Positions 61,131 to 64,000 of a stretch of DNA of 64,000 nt are shown here, piece after piece (position 1 is the first letter of the stretch; each line of letters begins with the position of its first letter). The DNA comes from Bufo bufo (lineage: Eukaryota > Chordata > Amphibia > Anura > Bufonidae). The notes under the pieces were generated by a model that saw only the letters and a program-made list of their open reading frames with translations, did no database searches and was not told where the DNA came from. The position numbers were made by a program, and so were the translations under genes. The DNA is taken from assembly GCF_905171765.1 (NCBI RefSeq), contig NC_053390.1, positions 508,885,444-508,949,443 on the forward strand. Direction: 5' to 3'.

Positions 61131-61799
61131 TACTTTCCAGGTCCGGGCTGTAATGATTATATGGCTTGTTCTTGGCAACCACTTACTTTTAGCTCATGAA
61201 TGACACACCGCTGAAATCAGCATGTCTGTCACTACATTATGCTACCCTTAGTGAGGTCAGCATAAAGTTAATGACAGGTTCCCAGTTAACCTTTTCCCGA
61301 CTTTTAAATCTTTTAAATCTACCAACCTTCCTCAATTGGCACTTCTTCCTTTGAGTAATCAGACCCTGTGTGTCTCTGTCATCTTGCCTACCATTTCATA
61401 TCTGAAATATCGTGCCCTGTAGAATTAGTGCCTGATATGGAAATGTGGCCCTGTTTAGTCAAGGGGGTAGTCCTCAGTATTCATTGTTCTTTACTGGTGC
61501 TGTCACCCTACCAGCTCTGATTCCGGAACAGAGAAGGAAGATGGGGATGTGACCAAGGAAAAAAGTGATGGTGCTGACTGAGGAAGGTAGATTGATTTAA
61601 ATGTTTTACAAGGTGATGGGTCCTCTTCAAATACATAAAGAAAAAAAGACAATGCAACAGCACTCGCAGAGTGCTGTTGCATTGTCTTTTATTTCTTCAT
61701 GTTTCTAGCCATGGCAGCGTGCACCTGCACCTTGGGATGTGCTGACTGACCCCCTTTTTTTCCTCTTCAAATACAGATACATACAGCATAATTGATCAA

Positions 61800-62552
61800 T
61801 AGTACACTTTAGCAAACCTGTAAAAAAATTGTTACATTTTATTGTGCAATCTCAATATATAGGTGCATCTCAGTAAATTACAATATCATTGAAAAGTTAA
61901 TTTATTTCAGTAATTTAATTTAAAAAAAGTGAAACTCATATATTATATAGATTCATTACACACATGGTAATCTATTTCAAGCATGTATTTCTTTTAAGGT
62001 TGATGATTATGGCTCATAGTTAATGAAAACCCAAAAATTAGTATCTCAGAAAATTTGAATATTATAAGACCAATTAAAAAAATTTGCTTTAATACAGAAA
62101 TGTTGGCCTACTGAAAAGTATGTACAGTATATGCACTCAGTACTTGGTTGGGGCTCCTTTTGCATGAATTACTAAATCAGTGCAACGTGGCATGCAGAGC
62201 TTTATGGTAGCCTTGGTTGCTTTGATAACAGCCTTCATTTCGTCTGCATTGTTGGGTCTGCTGAATCATTTTCTTCTTGACAATACCCCATAGATTCTCT
62301 ATGAGGTTTAGGTCAGGCGAGTTTTCTGGCCAATCTAGCACAGTGATACTGAGGTTATTAAACCAGGTATTGGTGTGGGCAGGTGCCAAGTTCTGCAAGA
62401 AAATGAAATCGGCGTCTCCATAAAGCTTGACAACAGAAGGAAAGTCTGACAAAAATAAAACATACAAACAAAAAAAGAGTTTTTTTTGGTAACAGATGCC
62501 ACTGTATGGCATCTGTCTGAGGCATCCATTAATGTATACAACTGTCATGCCA
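61800..62552 (-). pseudogene. Tc1/mariner transposase remnant, copy 2
   Basis: The minus frame at 62177-62548 contains ITVLDWPENSPDLNLIENLW, the DW-x-SPDLNPIE-LW block of Tc1-type transposases around the last catalytic residue (here E in IENLW). The upstream part reads VVYINGCLRQM. The terminal region (61850-62000) carries TGCATCTCAGTAAATTACAA, an end typical of this group. Stops and deletions show it is dead. Confidence 0.8.
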
Positions 62553-62745
62553 ACACTCCGTGACCGCTGCTGTCTTGCTGTTCCGGACAGGCGCAGGCAT
62601 CGCTCTACCCTCCCTGTGTGACATAGGATTAGTGATCTGTGAACTTTCCTTTAGCACTGCAAGAGTTAATGCTTACCTCCTGCCCCTGTCCAGGTGCTGG
62701 TTAAGTTGCTCAGTCTCCCTATTTAGCTGGGCTGTGGATCCACCT

Positions 62746-63172
62746 GTCACGGCCTATGGTGTGCGCTGTGACACTGTTGCTACACTTGCAGTTGCCCGCG
62801 GCAACGTGTTGCTGTGTGTGCATGCGGTGGCAGTGTCTCGGCCTTCTCGGTGATTGCTGTGACATGGTTGCCACGCACTGAGGAAGGGGTCTCTTCACCC
62901 CGAAACGCGTTTGGTATGACAGTGAGGAATTATCTACAATCGTGTATCTACACTTGGATTGAAAGCTTCAAACTATCTGCACCAAAGAGATTTGAAAACC
63001 CCGCCTGGAATTACAGCTCACCTGACCTGTCCAGCAAACCACGTGGGACTCCACACAGGTCCTGGAAGGTCAGAGCGGTGATATCAAGCAGCACCGCTAC
63101 TACATATCCAGGAGCGTGGGGAACTTCATATATAGACTTTGCCTAAAGGTCCTTGCAGCTCACAACAGAGCA
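62746..63172 (+). repeat. Unassigned repeat carrying hammerhead-like motif 3
   Basis: GC-balanced sequence with TGTCACGG at its start and the ribozyme-like motif in the middle. The downstream phrase TACTACATATCCAGGAGCG has no recognisable coding content. It may be a single-arm relative of the foldback retroelements; only the core motif is shared. Confidence 0.4.
62872..62915 (+). ncRNA. Hammerhead-ribozyme-like motif 3
   Basis: CTGAGGA (62878-62884), one A, then a GGGG/CCCC hairpin (62886-62889 with 62898-62901), GAAA (62902-62905) and the self-complementary ACGCGT followed by T. It has the same order and the same extra A as the motifs at 26155 and 28740. Stem I pairing is weak here. It lies in an unassigned repeat directly after duplicated copy 2. 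Confidence 0.4.
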
Positions 63173-63661
63173 TAAGGCTGAGTTCACACGGGCGAGATTT
63201 CCGCGCGGGTGCAATGCGGTAGGTGAACGTATTGCACCCGCACTGAATCCGGCACCATTCATTTCAATGGATCTGTGTACATGAGCGTTTTTTTTCACGC
63301 ATCACTTCTGCAATGCTTTAAAATCGCAGCATGTTCTATATTCTGCGTTTGTAACGCAGGACAGGCCCCATAGAAGTGAATGGGGCTGCGTGAAAAACGC
63401 ACTGCATCCGCAAGCAAGTGCGGGTGCGATGCGTTTTTCACTGATGGTTGCTAGGAGATGTTGTTTGTAAACCTTCAGTTTTTTATCACGCGCGTGAAAA
63501 ACGCATCAAAACGCATTGCACCCGCGCGGAAAAAACTGAACAACTAAACGCAATCGCAGACAAAACTGACTGAACTTGCTTGCAAAATAGTGCGAGTTTC
63601 ACTGAACGCACCCTGAACGCATCCTGAGCCAATCCGTCACGCCCGTGTGAACCCAGCCTTA
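63173..63661. mobile_element. MITE (TAAGGCTGAGTTCACACGGGCG ends)
   Basis: Ends TAAGGCTGAGTTCACACGGG / CCCGTGTGAACCCAGCCTTA. The interior has inverted GCGGGTGCAATGCG and CGCATTGCACCCGCGCGG words. Confidence 0.75.
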
Positions 63662-63792
63662 CACTTGGAAACCTTGGTGTACAAGCGGACCGATCATAGG
63701 AGCGGTAAAGTACCCTGCATAATTACAAATCTAAGTAGTGCTGCAATGTGGATATACTAACAACTCCTCAATTAATGTGGAACTTACAACCA

Positions 63793-64000
63793 TAAGGCTG
63801 GGTTCACACGGGCGTGACGGATTGGCTCAGGATGCGTTCAGGATGCGTTCAGTGAAACTCTCACTATTTTGCAAGCAAGTTCAGTCAGTTTTGTCTGCGA
63901 TTGCGTTTAGTTGTTCAGTTTTTTCCGCGCGGGTGCAATGCGTTTTGATGCGTTTTTCACGCGCGTGATAAAAAACTGAAGGTTTACAAACAACATCTCT
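63793..64000. mobile_element. Second MITE of the same family, inverted, cut by window end
   Basis: The reverse complement of about 63450-63661 is repeated here (TAAGGCTGGGTTCACACGGG ... CACGCGCGTGATAAAAAACT). With the preceding MITE it forms a large head-to-head inverted repeat around 63662-63792. Its far end is outside the window. Confidence 0.75.

Larger units (their letters stand above)
60370..62745 (+). repeat. Segment duplicated in direct orientation, copy 2
   Basis: Second copy of 53021-55610, about 7.3 kb away. It lacks the MITE at 53139-53448 and so preserves its empty target. It retains more of the Tc1-type terminus (GCATCTCAGTAAATTACAAT). Homology ends at GGATCCACCT in both copies. 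Confidence 0.85.

Noticed and set aside
62746..62830. GTTGCCCGCGGCAAC palindrome considered as a tRNA-like arm
   Set aside because: No cloverleaf, A box or B box could be built around it.

Overview
The window looks like nuclear DNA of a tetrapod, most likely an anuran amphibian (inferred, not shown). It carries one spliced host gene with about 35-75% AT introns, and almost everything else is transposon-derived: many TTAA-flanked miniature elements, 3-bp-TSD elements with TIRs such as GGCCTCTTTCACAC, CR1-type LINE pieces, Tc1/mariner remnants, a Ty3/Gypsy chromovirus and a full piggyBac element. No prokaryotic gene, tRNA, rRNA or CRISPR array was seen.

The host gene is ERI1 (THEX1), the 3'-5' exoribonuclease that trims histone mRNA stem-loops, 5.8S rRNA and small interfering RNAs. 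Seven coding exons on the + strand (5145-5240, 5698-5876, 7135-7339, 8816-8899, 13508-13617, 21468-21582, 21709-21951) join into a 343-residue protein with a SAP domain and all five DEDDh catalytic residues. A CpG-rich promoter with an ETS/CRE-like composite site lies just upstream. Intron 4 holds an inverted, slightly mutated copy of exon 4 with both splice sites (10354-10519), joined to a MITE and lodged in a CR1 fragment. Intron 5 is largely one piggyBac-type derivative (13660-18341) with a hAT-like MITE and a second TTAA element nested in it.

From 22 to 36 kb no host gene is visible. Two long foldback elements (about 25.8-26.4 kb and 26.6-32.0 kb) share an unusual architecture: inverted arms, 14-bp target duplications, an unpaired tail of about 80 bp on one side only, and hammerhead-ribozyme-like motifs at or near the inner arm ends. 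A nested cluster follows (MITE, CR1 LINE, hAT MITE, two minisatellites, GC-rich palindrome).

From 41.9 to 54.1 kb a decayed CR1 LINE has been used repeatedly as a target. A young, rearranged Ty3/Gypsy element (42235-45819, 5-bp TSD GAGAG) carries the C-terminal part of pol. Next come a TTAA MITE (46125-46781) and a 6-kb piggyBac element (46778-52812) with an uninterrupted 650-residue transposase, then a 310-bp MITE (53139-53448). A 2.4-kb stretch of CR1 + Tc1 + LTR sequence recurs in direct orientation at 53021-55610 and 60370-62745. A TTAA element family fills 57-59.6 kb, and the window ends in a large inverted MITE pair.

The observations most worth checking are the antisense exon-4 copy inside the gene for an siRNA-degrading nuclease, the paired foldback retroelements with ribozyme-like motifs, and the intact piggyBac transposase with a non-autonomous relative inside ERI1.
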